DNA of 64,000 nt from Strigamia acuminata (taxonomy: Eukaryota > Arthropoda > Chilopoda > Geophilomorpha > Linotaeniidae), in NCBI GenBank assembly GCA_949358305.1, contig CASHSZ010000144.1:1-64000 (forward strand), written 5' to 3'. A program made the translations under genes and the position numbers. A model generated the notes under the pieces. It ran no database searches. It was not told the origin of the DNA and saw only the letters and a list, made by a program, of their open reading frames with translations. Positions 34,906 to 45,986 of this stretch are shown in pieces. Position 1 is the first letter of the stretch; the number at the start of each line of letters is the position of its first letter.

Positions 34906-35808
34906 ACTCCGACTCCGGCTCGATTGGGCGCCGCTGCTCCCGCTGCCGTCGCCACCCCTGCTGCCACTGCTGCCACTGCTGCTCTCGCTCCTGCTCCCGC
35001 CGCATCCGCTCCCGTTCCTGTTGCCGCTGCCACTGTAGGTGCGGCGGCTCTAACTCCCGTCGCTTCTGCTTCAGCCGCCCCCGTCCCAACCGCTCCCGTC
35101 GCTCCTGCTCCAGCCGCTCCTGCTCCCGCCGCTCCTGCTCCCGCTGCTCCCGCCCCCGTCGCTCCCGCTGCCGCTCTCGCTCCCGTCGACGCCACGCCTC
35201 CCGATAGACCGCGTTCTCTCGGTCCAACTGCTCGAGACGCCGACGGACTCGGCGCTGGTGGGACAGCTCTTGCAGCTTCAACCGGTCATCGATTTCCTTC
35301 TTCTTCGCCTCCAGCTGCCCCCGCATCTCTCGTCCCAACCTCTCCAACTCGTCGTCCGTGGCTCGGCGCAGTCTTCGCTGCTCCTCTCGCAGTTGGCTCC
35401 CCAGCGCCCACAGGAGCCGCGCGGTCGATGGCGGCTCTTCCCCTCCCTCACTCTCCTCGTTCCCTTCGAAAAGCGGTTCGACCCCGGTCGTCTCGATCTA
35501 GAGAGAACGAACGAAACGCGAATATAATGTTGCGCCGGATAACGCGAGTCAACGCGAGAATAATTAACTACTCACCTCAACTTCGGGCCTGGCTCCTCGT
35601 TCGACGTCGCACGATATGGTGGCGTCGGTCCCGTCGTCGTCGTCGTCGTCGTCGCCAGCGTCAGCGTCGGTGTCAGTGTCGACCTGAAAAACAAAAAACG
35701 TTAAGAGGGGCGATGTGACGCGCCGAGGAAAGTAGACGCGCTCACCGCGACGACTGGAATGGGTGGCCGCCTCAGCCTCGCGGCCTGCCCGCGGTTATTC
35801 GGCTCCAT
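34270..35808 (-). CDS. Glu/Arg-rich coiled-coil protein, 4 exons, about 437 aa
   Basis: Proposed exons: 35746-35808, 35576-35683, 34562-35497 and 34270-34476, all phase 0. The short N-terminus starts MEPN, followed by an Asp-rich exon. A conserved block (PPSTARLLWALGSQLREEQ) leads into a very long helix-forming stretch of Glu, Arg and Gln with an EP dipeptide run, then a second coiled coil (about 320-360). The last exon has an acidic/Pro segment (SPTREEPDDQPPA). The paralogue at 54083-55410 keeps the same exon order and phases for exons 3 and 4, which supports the model. Function unknown; composition suggests an oligomerising scaffold. It is convergent with the transposase gene. Confidence 0.7.
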
Positions 35809-36133
35809 CCGTAAAAAAGAAAAAATGGCGTCGGAGAAAAAAAAAACCTATGGCGTGGTCGGAATGCGACTGTCTGTCTGCCCGCCTGTCAGTCCGTCAG
35901 CCAGCCAGTCAGCTGACGACACGAAAAAAAAAAAAAAAAAATGAACAAACAAACAAACAAACAAACAAACAAACAAATAAATAATAGTAATAATAATAAT
36001 AATAATAATTATTATTATTATTATTAAACAAAAAATAATTAATAACCGGTAACTAATTAACGACGATTAACAACGGCGAGAATGAATGGTAACGACGGCG
36101 AACGTTGTCGTTGAAATTGGCGGCGCTTTATCA
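35809..36133. other. Intergenic: AAAC and AAT microsatellites
   Basis: AAAC repeats (35940-35976) and an AAT/TTA stretch (35980-36030) between the coiled-coil gene start and a tRNA-like gene. No gene seen. Confidence 0.6.
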
Positions 36134-36213
36134 TCGGCCCCGAGTGGCCGAGCGGGCAGGGTGACCTGCCGCACGGAGCTGGTGACCGAGAGTTCGAGTC
36201 CCGCTCCCGCCGA
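36134..36213 (+). ncRNA. tRNA-like RNA gene, copy 5
   Basis: A-box TGGCCGAGCGGGC, B-box AGTTCGAGTCC, TTTT terminator and 5' TCGGC / 3' GCCGA closure. The upstream GGCGCTTTATC motif is shared with the other copies. A related, imperfect GC hairpin (CTCCCGC / GCGAGGG) follows near 36337-36357. An orthologous copy is at 55887. Confidence 0.65.
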
Positions 36214-37061
36214 CTTTTCATTTCCGACAAAGCTGTATTGTCAAACACGCATTCACAGCATTTCAGTTGATATTGCCAAATATTGTGCCGTTCCAGTTTG
36301 GTCCCTTATTATTTCGAGATGGTGATGATGAACACTCTCCCGCGGGGTTGCGAGGGGGTGGGGGAGAGTCGAAAGGTTCGGTTCTCCTTTTGTTTTTATT
36401 TTTATTTTTATTTTTATTTTTATTTATTTTGTTTTATTTTGTTTTATTTTTTATTTTTTAATTTTCAATTTTATTCCATTTTTCTCCCCCCCGTCGATCA
36501 TCGTCGCCACCGTCTCGTGTGGCGGTCGGGTGAAAGGAAAAAAAGAAAAAAAAAAAAAAAAAAAGAAAACCCTTTGCATCACCTTATCCGCGATGTGTCG
36601 GGAGGGCGTCTGAGAACCCACTCGCCCATTCTCAGCGGCCGCATTTTCCAATTTTCGCCACCGGATGTCGCGCTCGCGTCACGCTCGTCCGTATCCCTCT
36701 CATCCCCACTCGTTGATTGACCTACTGGCTTCTTCGTCTCCCCTTTCGTCGCTCCTGCCGAGAAAGGTAAGCGAGATCGTCAATCGGATCGGGTCGGGTC
36801 GGACCGAAACCAACTCGACCGATCGACACGCGTCCTCCCGTTTCTCGGCCGCCGACGCGCGACCGGGATTAATTGATTGGTTTGGTTCGGTTCGGTTCGG
36901 TTCGGTTCGGTTCGGTCCGATCGGCGAATTTTCTCTTTCGTACGTTCGTTCATTCGTTCGTTCGCTCACCCGTTTGTTTGTTTATTATTTAAATCTAGCC
37001 ACTCCATTCGTTCGTCCATTTTTTTTTTTTCCCCGTCAACATCCTCATCGCCGCCGCCGAC
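36214..37061. other. Intergenic, possible 5' exon
   Basis: Holds the tRNA-like downstream hairpin, TTTTTA repeats (36395-36450), poly-A (36535-36565) and a 34-codon frame at 36665-36766 that ends at a good donor (AAG-GTAAGC). Its ATG is not kept in the second copy (near 56310), so I do not call it as coding. Confidence 0.45.
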
Positions 37062-37373
37062 ATGTCGGGACATCGCCGCGACCACCCTTCGTAAGTTTCG
37101 CGACCGTTTAGTTAGTCAGTCAGTCAGTCAGTCAGTCGGTTAGCTAGTTGGTTAATCGACCAGCCAACCGACCGACTTTCTTTTATCTTTATTTTTTTTT
37201 TTTTTTCTAAGGATTCCACCGCCGCCGCCGCTGCCACGCTCCATGGTCGAGTGGAACCTGGGCGCGGGACGGGGCAGGGCGTCCCGATGGGCCGGTCGCG
37301 CGGCCCGCGGCTACCCGTGAGTACCGTGATCGATCAATTACTTGATTTATTTATTTATTTTAATTTCTTTTGG

Positions 37374-37406
<33 letters not shown>

Positions 37407-37802
37407 CCACCGCCACCCATCACGCCGGACATGGAGGTGATCGGCGCGGCGGTGGATGCGGCCGGTCGCTCCGCCGCGGCGTGCAGGGCGGCCGAGGGCG
37501 TCGCCCGCGCCCTCGAGTTTCCCGTTCCAGAGGTGGCCATGGCGGTGGGCACGACGTCGGTGGTCGTGGCGGCCCGCCTGGCCACGTGGGCGACCCGCGC
37601 GGCCTTCAGCTCGGTCGCGGCGGCCGTAGCGGTGGTCGCGGCCACGACGGGCAACGAGGAGGCGGTCGACGCCGTCGTCACGGCGACCGGTGCGGTCGGG
37701 GCGGCCGAGGCAGCCACCATCGCCGTCGACGAGGCTGCGACGGCGGTAGAGGCGAGCGCGCGAGGACTCCGTCGTCGCCGCGCCAGGAGCTCAACGATGT
37801 AA
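37062..37802 (+). CDS. Alanine-rich protein, 3 exons, about 178 aa
   Basis: Proposed exons: 37062-37090, 37212-37316 and 37403-37802, with two-nucleotide overhangs that join in frame. Both acceptors follow long poly-T tracts. The N-terminal part is Pro-rich and repeats an IPPPP motif across both exon junctions. The C-terminal 130 residues are dominated by Ala and Val with regularly placed charged residues (for example SVAAAVAVVAATTGNEEAVD), so amphipathic or membrane-associated helices are possible. It ends in a basic tail (LRRRRARSS). No family recognised. Only the extreme 3' end survives in the second copy at about 56331. Confidence 0.55.
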
Positions 37803-37964
37803 CCGCCACCACCACCACCATCGCTCCTCGTTCCATTTTTCAATTTTTCAATTTGTTAATTTGTCAATTTTCTTTAAAATTTTTAGTTTTTTTTTTTTAT
37901 GTTTTAATGTGCAAATGTATAAACGATGTATAAAGAATGTATAAACAAATATAAAAACAAACAA

Positions 37965-37998
<34 letters not shown>

Positions 37999-38134
37999 GC
38001 ATTTTATTTTTTGGCCTCAAATCGGCAACGAGGGGGAAAAAAAAAAAAAATAATAATAATAATAATATGATACCGCGGAACACCTGTCCACAGTTCACAC
38101 GGGGAATGAACAGACAAATAAATGAACAAGTAGA

Positions 38135-38165
<31 letters not shown>

Positions 38166-38193
38166 ACGAATAAAATTCTTTCGGCCGCCACCC
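37803..38193. other. Intergenic between convergent genes
   Basis: 3' region of the alanine-rich gene with poly-T (37966-37996), an AAT run and an AAAT run (38130-38165). No gene seen. Confidence 0.6.
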
Positions 38194-38827
38194 TCAATAT
38201 TCGATCGAAGAATTTCCGTCGTCGCCACCGCCGCCGTCGGCCGCCCCCTCGTCGCCCTCGGTCTCGTCCGCATAGTCGTCCGCCATCGGGTCCGTGTCAT
38301 CGTCCACCATCTCCGCCGGCTCCACCGGCTCCACCGGCTCCACCGTCTCCACCCGCTCCGCCGCTTCCAGCAACCTCCCCTGCATTTCCTCCAGCGTCCT
38401 CTCGAATTTCTCCTCCACTCTCTTCAACGTGCTCTCGAATCGCTTCTCCAGTCTCTCCAGCATCGCTTTCAGCATCTCCTCCGTCCTCGCCACCACCCCC
38501 TCGACAGTCGTCTCCGGCGCCGCACCCTCGCTCTTCTTTTCGCCCGACCGTGACGGCAATGGCGGCGGCAGCGGTCGCGCTGACGCGCCCCCTCGACGCG
38601 ACTGGAAGAAAAAAATAAAATAAAATAAAATAAAATAAAATAAACAAATTGAACCGGATTGAAAAATGTCGGGACGCGGTACGGACCCTCTTGATCTTCG
38701 TGGGATCGTTGGTTTTCTTTCCGCACTTGGGCTCGTCGAATCCGCCGGCCTTCGCGAGGTCCCACCCACCAAGCCTCATAAACCTGACGCGCCGCGTACG
38801 AGCGGTGGGCGTTCTTTTTTCTTCCAT
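38194..38827 (-). CDS. Small acidic coiled-coil protein, 2 exons, about 182 aa
   Basis: Proposed exons: 38687-38827 and 38194-38601, phase 0. The donor is a weak GTCCGT and the acceptor follows a pyrimidine tract. The first exon is basic (RTRRVRFMRLGGWD). The second starts RRGGASARP and forms a heptad-type helix (about 85-125, LERLEKRFESTLKRVEEKF). It continues with repeated VEP triplets and ends in a strongly acidic Asp/Glu/Gly tail. The second exon has a clear homologue at 56704-57116, which is frameshifted. Function unknown. Confidence 0.58.
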
Positions 38828-38895
38828 TCGTCTATTAGTATTGTAAATAAAGAAATAAATAAATAAATAAATAAATAAATGAATGAACGAAAAAG

Positions 38896-38928
<33 letters not shown>

Positions 38929-39458
38929 AAACAAACAAAAACAAAGACAAAGACAAAAAAAATAACGAAACAATGGCCGCGCGAACGACCCGGACGAATG
39001 CTCGAGGGAAAAAACGAACAAACAAACAAACAAACAAACAAACAAACAAACAAACAAACAAACAAAAAATAAAGTAAGGAAGGTTAAACCGAGTTACCTC
39101 CGAGCGTCCGATCTGTCCACGTGGCCAATGCTTCTAACGGCGAACGTGCCGGCTAATTGGTGTTTGTTTTGAACGAGCGAGTGTCCGGCGAGTGAACGAT
39201 CCAACGTTGCGCTTTTCGATGAAAATTGTCCGAGTCTCGTGTGCTCATGCGCATCGTGCGGCGCGCAGGTCCACAACACTGTTTTCACGGGCTTTAAAAA
39301 TAAATAAACTCGTTTCTCTCGTCTTTCTCCGTTTTGTAGATTTTTATTCGGTTTGTCGTTTCCCGAGCTGTACAAAAAATCAAAAATAAAATGAAATGCG
39401 TAACTTTAAACGAATGGCGACGATGACGGTGACAAATTCTTCGATTCGATCGGTCGGT
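38828..39458. other. Intergenic: AAAT, poly-A and AAAC repeats; 3' region of the kinase gene
   Basis: AAAT (38853-38880), poly-A (38898-38927) and AAAC (39017-39065) microsatellites. A minus-strand AATAAA is present at about 39347-39352, suitable for the kinase transcript. Short frames here are not convincing. Confidence 0.55.
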
Positions 39459-40004
39459 CTATGGCCGCGCCGCGAAACACGCGCGACATGACGGAACGTA
39501 TTTGTCGGCGCCCCCGATCACTACAACGTCCTCTTCGCCCGACGTCCGCTTCGTGAACGCCGCTTCCCTTCGGCACCGGTAGCACGTCGCCTCGAGTTTC
39601 ACGACGTGCTCCGACTTCGGCAGCAATTCGCACACGTGTCCGAACGGGTTTCGTTTAAAGTCCCCGTCGAGGGCCGCGACTATCACGGTCTTCCCTTTCT
39701 CCGCCATTTCTTGACAGAACGGGACCAGGTCGTCGAAAAATTGACCCTCGTCGATGCCGATGGTTTCGAACTTTTCCGACTGTTCTCGAGCTTCCGCCAA
39801 GTCCCCGATCACGCGCGCCGCTCTCGAGACTCCGGGGTGGGTGACGACTTCCGATGAACCGTGGCGATCGTCGATCTTCGGCTTCAATAGCAGCGCCTTT
39901 CTCCCTTCGAGGCGCCTCAGGAGCTCCGTCGTTTTCCCCGCGAACATGGGCCCGATTATCAATTGGATGCCGCCTCGCGGCTCGTTCTCGGGCGCGAGGG
40001 ACAT
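39459..40004 (-). CDS. Thymidine kinase, TK1 type, intronless, 181 aa
   Basis: The enzyme phosphorylates thymidine to dTMP with ATP in the cytosolic salvage route. Visible landmarks: P-loop GPMFAGKTT at 18-26; DEGQF at 85-89 with the catalytic-type Glu; LDGDF at 112-116; the zinc-site Cys pairs C141/C144 and C173/C176; and the lasso-type ADKYVPSC near the C-terminus. Length and motif order match the family's catalytic core, with no long regulatory C-terminal tail. It has no intron, unlike the other genes of the element, which suggests a different origin (retrocopy or capture from an intronless source). A GGCGGT run lies just upstream. Position inside the transposon-like domain suggests a cargo gene supporting DNA synthesis in non-dividing cells, which is inference. 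Confidence 0.93.
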   Translation of the reverse strand: MSLAPENEPRGGIQLIIGPMFAGKTTELLRRLEGRKALLLKPKIDDRHGSSEVVTHPGVSRAARVIGDLAEAREQSEKFETIGIDEGQFFDDLVPFCQEMAEKGKTVIVAALDGDFKRNPFGHVCELLPKSEHVVKLEATCYRCRREAAFTKRTSGEEDVVVIGGADKYVPSCRACFAARP

Positions 40005-40350
40005 GCCGTCGCGTCTAAACGAATAAATAGATAAACAAACAAATAGGCGAATAAACGAGTCGGTGAAAATGCGAGTCGGGGCAACGAAACCGATTGGTTT
40101 GAACCGAGTTCAATGTCGACAAAAACAGAAAAAAAAAAATGGCGGCGGTGGCGGCGGTGGCGGCGGTGGCGGCGGTGGCGGCGGTGGCGGCGGTGGCGGC
40201 GGTGGCGGCGGTGGCGGCGGTGGCGCTGTGCGAGTTCTCGTCCGTCCGTGTGTGCGCGGGAAAACAAACTTTTACTTAAATTTGCTGGCCAGTTTGTCGA
40301 TGCAAATTAAAAGAAAAAAAACGAAAAAATAAATAAAATAAATAACTTAA

Positions 40351-40386
<36 letters not shown>

Positions 40387-40528
40387 AAAGAGAACCGAAT
40401 CTTTCGATTCTCTCCCATCCTCCCGTTGTCTTACGAGAGGATGTTGCTACGCGGAGGTCGTGTAATGTAAACATATTTATTTTCTTTTCAATCATCAAAT
40501 CAGATCGTCAAACTGGAGAAACGAAACG
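40005..40528. other. Upstream region of the thymidine kinase gene
   Basis: Contains a GGCGGT-type repeat (about 40140-40226), an A-rich stretch and an AAAT run (40355-40388). Probable promoter and 5' UTR. No gene supported. Confidence 0.55.
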
Positions 40529-40608
40529 TCGGCGGAAGCGGGATCCGAACTCGGGACCCACGACTCCGTACAGTAGATCACTCTACCCACTCGGCCGGCC
40601 CGGCCAAG
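40529..40608 (-). ncRNA. tRNA-like RNA gene, copy 6, minus strand
   Basis: On the minus strand it has an A-box-like CGGCCGAGTGGGT, a B-box AGTTCGGATCC and the same ending (CCGCCGAC). The expected TTTT is reduced to TTT (GTTTCG). It is the only copy in this orientation and may be inactive. Confidence 0.5.
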
Positions 40609-40781
40609 CGATAAGACCAGCTTTTCCGAGCCTTTTCTGCGTTTCGTGTACACACGAATCGACCGAGCGAGACGGACGCGACGGATCTTATTAAATTTAT
40701 TTATTTTTTTTCAATTGTTCGTCATTCGAATCGGTCGTGAGACATTTTAATTTCAAATGCGGGATTAAATAGTCGCGTTTT

Positions 40782-40852
40782 ATCACCGGCCCGGGTGGCG
40801 AGCGGACGGGGTTACCAACCGCACGGTGCCGTAAGCCGAGAGCGCGACGAGA
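40782..40852 (+). pseudogene. Degenerate tRNA-like copy 7
   Basis: Recognisable by CGTTTTATCACCGGCCCGGG, then GGTGGCGAGCGGAC, with the CCGCACGG core retained. The A-box has lost a base and the B-box (GAGAGCGCGACG) is destroyed. Confidence 0.5.
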
Positions 40853-41154
40853 GTCGCCGTGTTTCCAAATTACGTCGCCGAGCGTCGCTCTACGCACAGA
40901 CGGTCACCGCACGCGACTTGCACCACACTCGAGGACACTCGGACAACCCAAAAGTGAGTAATTAGTCGCTTCATTGTCACAGTTGTCAATTAATCGATCG
41001 AACAATCGGTCAATTATCTCCCCAACTACGTGCTTGTCGACGCATGTGCGCGAGCACGGACGCCGGAATTGGTTTCGGTCCGGTATCCATCGCCGCTCGC
41101 CCGCTCACTCGCTCACTCGCGTGTTTGGCAGATTTGCAACCCCGACCCTCTCTT

Positions 41155-41222
<68 letters not shown>

Positions 41223-41251
41223 CATTAAATTCTACTTCTACGTTCCAGGCA
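40853..41251 (+). other. Probable 5' UTR exon and intron of the next gene
   Basis: A donor (AAAA-GTGAGT, about 40954) and an acceptor (TTCCAG, ending 41249) bracket a 296-bp intron that contains a TTA run (41157-41223). The acceptor lies two bases before the ATG. Confidence 0.45.
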
Positions 41252-42017
41252 ATGAGCGGAAACAACGGCGGTGGTATCGACAGCGATGGTGGCGGCAGCG
41301 GCAGCGGCAGTGGTAGCGGCAGCGGCAGCGGCAGCGGGAGCGGCAGCGGCAGCGGTAGCGGTAGCGGCAGCGGCAGCGGCGGCAGCGGCAGCGGCAGCGG
41401 CAGCGGCAGCAGCAGCAGCAGCAGCAACAGCAACAACAACAACAACAACGACAACAACGAACACGGCATCGGTGGCGATTCGAGGTGAGAGATTCGACCG
41501 ACCGGTTTTGTCCCGTTTGTCTGTTCGGTTCTTTATTTTTTCATTTATTTATTTATTTTATTTTTTTTTTTTTCATGTTTTTGTTTATTTGATCGGTCGA
41601 TCGATTGGTTCGATTCGATTTGTTTGATTGATTGATTGATTGATTGATTTATTTATTTATTTGTTTGTTCATTTATAGTCGAGCCCACGATAGCGCCTCT
41701 GTACCGGCACGCTCCGCGACTGCCGATGCGGCGAGGCCGAGGTAAATTGCTTCGATTCGACGTTTTGTCCAATTTGGTTGATTGATCGGTCGACCGACTT
41801 ATTTGTTTATTTATTTATTTGTTTATTTATTTATTTGTATATATATATATATATATTTTTTTTTTTTCAAGACCACTCCGCGGATGGGGGCGCATCACAC
41901 TGATGGCCCACCGGCTGGGGTTCCCGGCGCCCGGGCCGAACGGGTCGAGACACCCGACACCGAAGTAAGTCAATTCGATTCGACGTTTTGTCAGATTTGA
42001 TCGACCGATCTATCTAT

Positions 42018-42064
<47 letters not shown>

Positions 42065-42443
42065 TAGCGGGCTCCACGGGCACGCCGCGTTGGTCGCGCG
42101 ACTTAGGGCCACTGGGTTGATGAGGCCAAGACTCTCTGCGCCGAGGTAAATCGATTCGACTCGACGTTTTGTCCGATTTGATCGATCGATTTGCTTATTT
42201 ATTTATTTAATTTGTTGATTTATTCGTCTATTCGTCCATTTATTTATTTATAGTCGACCCCGTGGACGCGCCGCGCTGATCGCGCGACTCACCGCCGCCG
42301 AGCCGACTGGACCGAGGCTCCCGACGCCGAGGTAGGTAATTCGGCCAAACGTTTCGATTCGCCGGCCCGTCTATCTATCTGTTTATTTAATTTGTGTAAT
42401 TAATTTGATATTTTTTCTCAGGGACCCGCAGCCAGACCCGTAG
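41252..42443 (+). CDS. Ser-Gly-rich protein with tandemly repeated exons, 6 exons, about 188 aa
   Basis: Proposed coding exons: 41252-41484, 41679-41741, 41872-41964, 42068-42145, 42254-42331 and 42422-42443. All introns have the same phase and the frame closes at TAG. The first exon encodes a long SG repeat followed by Asn-rich sequence. Exons 4 and 5 are both 78 bp and encode similar peptides (GHAALVARL and GRAALIARL, each ending in a Leu/Pro motif), and exon 3 is a looser relative, so they look like tandem exon duplications. Introns are TTTA/TTGA microsatellites with TAG or CAG acceptors. An AATAAA lies near 42564. Function unknown. Confidence 0.62.
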
Positions 42444-43059
42444 TCGGGGCCGAACCGGACAATTCTCCCGTTCGTGTTATTTATTTGTTTTTATTTATTT
42501 ATTTCTTTTTTAATTTCTTCGTTTCTTTCTTTTGTACATTGTTTTCCGTTCCCCAATTGTAAGCAATAAAAATAATTATCTTTTATCGAACAGTTTGAAG
42601 TTTTTTTTTTTTTTTTTTTACAACCTTGGTTTAAATTTGAATTGGGGGGTGGGAGGTGGGCGCTAGCGGCCAAAACTTCATCGCGGGGGGGGACTGGATG
42701 AAAGGGTTCGCGGCGGAGTGAGTCGCTCAAAGTCATAAAATCGGTGTCGATTTTTACGAGATGTTGGGGGCGGTTGGAAGCCAACCAATGGACGCGCCGA
42801 CGCCGCCCCGCTGTTAAATCCCACACGCAGTCGCTCGTGCACGCGCGACACGTGGATAGACGATTGGTCAGGGAGTAATTCGATCCTTTCCTTTCCCTCT
42901 ACCGACGCCCATCGGAATGTCACCGACAGACCCGGCACGGTGGAGACTTTAATAAAAACAAACGAAACGAAGAGAAGCAAAATGAAATGAAACCGGGCAA
43001 AGCGTTGCAAAGTAAAACGAGGTTGTTTAATCATAAACACGAGCACTATAATAATGATG

Positions 43060-43101
<42 letters not shown>

Positions 43102-43210
43102 GCAATAATAGTAATAATTAATAATTAGCAACGACGACAAGAATAAGAATAGTGATTAGAATGAAAATAAATATATACATTTATAAAATTATAAGAGAAG
43201 AATTCCTCCC
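42444..43210. other. Intergenic between convergent genes
   Basis: Polyadenylation signal AATAAA at about 42564, poly-T (42600-42620), some non-repetitive GC-moderate sequence (42640-43000) and an AAT microsatellite (43058-43100). No supportable gene. Confidence 0.55.
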
Positions 43211-45445
43211 TTAATGGCGCCCTCCATCTCCCTTCTCCTTCTTCTTCTTCTTCTTCTCCTTCTTCTCCTTCTTCCCCCTGTCGCTCGATTTTCCGACCCC
43301 CTTCCCCTTCCACACCTTCCCCCCCTCCACTCGCTTCGGTCCCGCCTCGAAGTCGCCGTCGTCGTCGCGCCCTTCTTCACCGTCTTTTCCGCACCTCTCT
43401 CCACCACCGTCTTCGTGCTCTTCCGCGGGCACGGGCACCTGCAGACCCGGCGCCGAAGATGGCCCCGCGGGCACTGGCGGGACCCCCTCCGCCATAAACG
43501 TCAACACGAGCGGCCGGTGTTCCGGCTGAAAGGAAAAAGGGAAAACGAATAATTAGAACGCGCCGACAACGACACGCGCAGCGGATATACCCACCGGTGA
43601 TATGTCCCACTTGTGCAGCATCTCGTCCATCGTCACAACAACGACGTTGTCCGTCTGTGGAACGAAGAAAAAGGAAAAACAAAACAAAACAAAACAAATT
43701 AATAAATTAATTGATCAAAATTAAATTTTACGTAAAAGAGTCGTTTACCTCTCCGATCAAAGACCGAAGTTCGTCGACGACCCATCGCGTGAGCCGAACA
43801 CTCCCATCCAAATACACCTTGCCCGACAACGACCCGTCCCAATCGTTGCGGCGGCGTTTCTTTCGCGGCGGCGAATGGGGAGCACCGCGAGCATGCTGGG
43901 TGCCGTCGTCGTCGTCTTCTTCGTCGTCGTCTTCGTCCTCGTCCTCGTCCTCGGTTCGCCTCCCCTCCTCGTCTTCTCTCTCCTCTTCCTCGCGTATCCA
44001 CGCCGGGGGGGTGGTCCCGAACCGATGGACATCCAGCCAATGGTCGGCCAGCCCATCGGCGGACGGCGTCGCCGAGCAAAGAGGGCAATGTCCATCCTCG
44101 TCTTCGGCGTGCATCCGTTTCAACGTCTAGAGGAGGACAACAACAACAAGAACAACGTTGACGATAAAATAAAATGAAATAAATAAATAAATAAATAAAT
44201 AAAGAGAAAGGAAAAAGAGGAAGAAGATGAAGAAGAAAGCGAACTAGTCGTTCAACTACGGTAGTTCGATATTCACCGAAATCAAAAGACGGGGCTGGCG
44301 CGAATACAGCCGCAGCAACCCTCGGGCGGCCTCGGCCGCGTCGTCCAGGACGGCGTGCCACTTCCGCCAGTGGCGGAAAGCGTCCCGGAAGAAGCTCCCG
44401 TACTTCGTCACTTCTATAGAGAAAATTGGAATTTGAAATAAATAAATAAATAAATAAATAAATAAACAAACAAATAAATGTTTGTTCGTTCGTCTTGTTT
44501 CTTACTGTCCGGGCGGAAAGCGCACATGGCGCAGTAGTGGGCCTTATTGCCCTCCTTCTCTGGCGCCTCTTTCCCCGACGACGAGGCGCCCTTCGTCCCC
44601 CTTCTTCCCCCGCCCCCCGTTCGCTCGTTCTCTTCTCTCCCCCTCCGCCGTCGCCGCGTTGACGTGCTCCCCGTCGCCCCCTTCACCATCCGGAGCATCC
44701 TCGCCTCCATCGCCTCCATCTTCGCTTCCACCGCCGCCCCCACCGCCGCCTTAATCCTCGCTTCCGTCACCGCGTCCGTTGTCGCGGCGGCGGCGGCGGC
44801 GGCGGCGTCGGTGCCACCGGACAGCTCGTTGGCGGCGCCGGTGCCACCGGACGACTTGTCGAGCATCGTCGAGCGAGTTCCTTGTGTCTGGAAGAAGCAA
44901 AACGACTGATTAAACAGACAATCAAAAACAAACGAGCGAACAAACGGTATACGAGTATCGACAAAAATTACCGCTTTCGCCACTTTCGCGGCCTTGGTCG
45001 CGCGACCATCGGACAACTTCCGCTTTAGATTCCGAGGCCGCAGGGTGATGTGCAGCGGTGGCAACCGTTTCGGGGGCGGCGGCGGCGGCGTCGGCGTCGG
45101 CGATGACGACTGCGGCGACGAGACCGAAGCTCGCCCGGAAGACGGCAAAGGCGACTTCGGCGACGTCTGTGGCGTCGACGGCGCCGGAACTCGTTCCGGA
45201 TGCGCCGGTGATGTGGCGTCTCCGGCGACGGTCTGCGGGTCCGGGGCGGGTTTGCACGCCCGCTGGATGTCGTTCTCCGACAACCGCTCCACGGGTACGG
45301 TGACTCGCTGTAGCAGCACCTCCGACGAAAGCGGCGCCGTCGCCTCAAACGTCTCCGGCGACGATTGCGGCGAAGACGAAGACGTCGACGCGATTAAGAT
45401 TGGCGATGGGAATCTCCCGGGCGTCTACCGAGAAAAGGAGAAAAA

Positions 45446-45485
<40 letters not shown>

Positions 45486-45490
45486 ATGAA

Positions 45491-45521
<31 letters not shown>

Positions 45522-45951
45522 AGAAACAAACAAACAAACAAACAAACAAACAAACAAACAAACAAATAAACAAATAAAGTAAATTAAAGTAAAGTAAAGT
45601 AAAATAAGGTAAAGTAAAGTAAACTCGTAAATGAGCGAGTGTGTGAGTACGGACGATCGAGTTGAGACAAGAGAAAATACCTCTCGCGGCCACTCCAGGC
45701 TGTTTGTTTGAGGAAAGAACGCGGGTAAGGAAAAAGAGAAAAAAAAATATAAAAAAAAAGAAATATGCACAAAGTTGGGTGATGGAAATGCCAAAACGTT
45801 ACCTTCTTCATCCTTTTCCACGCGCTCCCTCCCGCCCTCGTCTCCCTCTTCACGGCCTTCTTATCGCCTCTCTTCTCTTTCGTCTTTCTGGCGCCCTTTT
45901 TCTCTTCCGTCCCCTTCTCCGTTCTCACCTCTCCCCCCTCATCATTCGGCT

Positions 45952-45986
<35 letters not shown>

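Noticed and set aside
34731-35718. Plus-strand Ala/Pro-rich frame of 315 codons
   Set aside because: Antisense of the Glu/Arg coiled-coil gene. The minus-strand model has consistent splice sites and a paralogue with the same exon order.
36665-36766. Candidate first exon upstream of the alanine-rich gene
   Set aside because: It has a good donor, but its ATG is not kept in the second copy and no acceptor joins it convincingly, so it was left as intergenic.
45680-45710. A possible 19-nt exon in the 14-exon gene between 45424 and 45803
   Set aside because: Including it shifts the next exon into a frame with an early stop; skipping it keeps phase 0.
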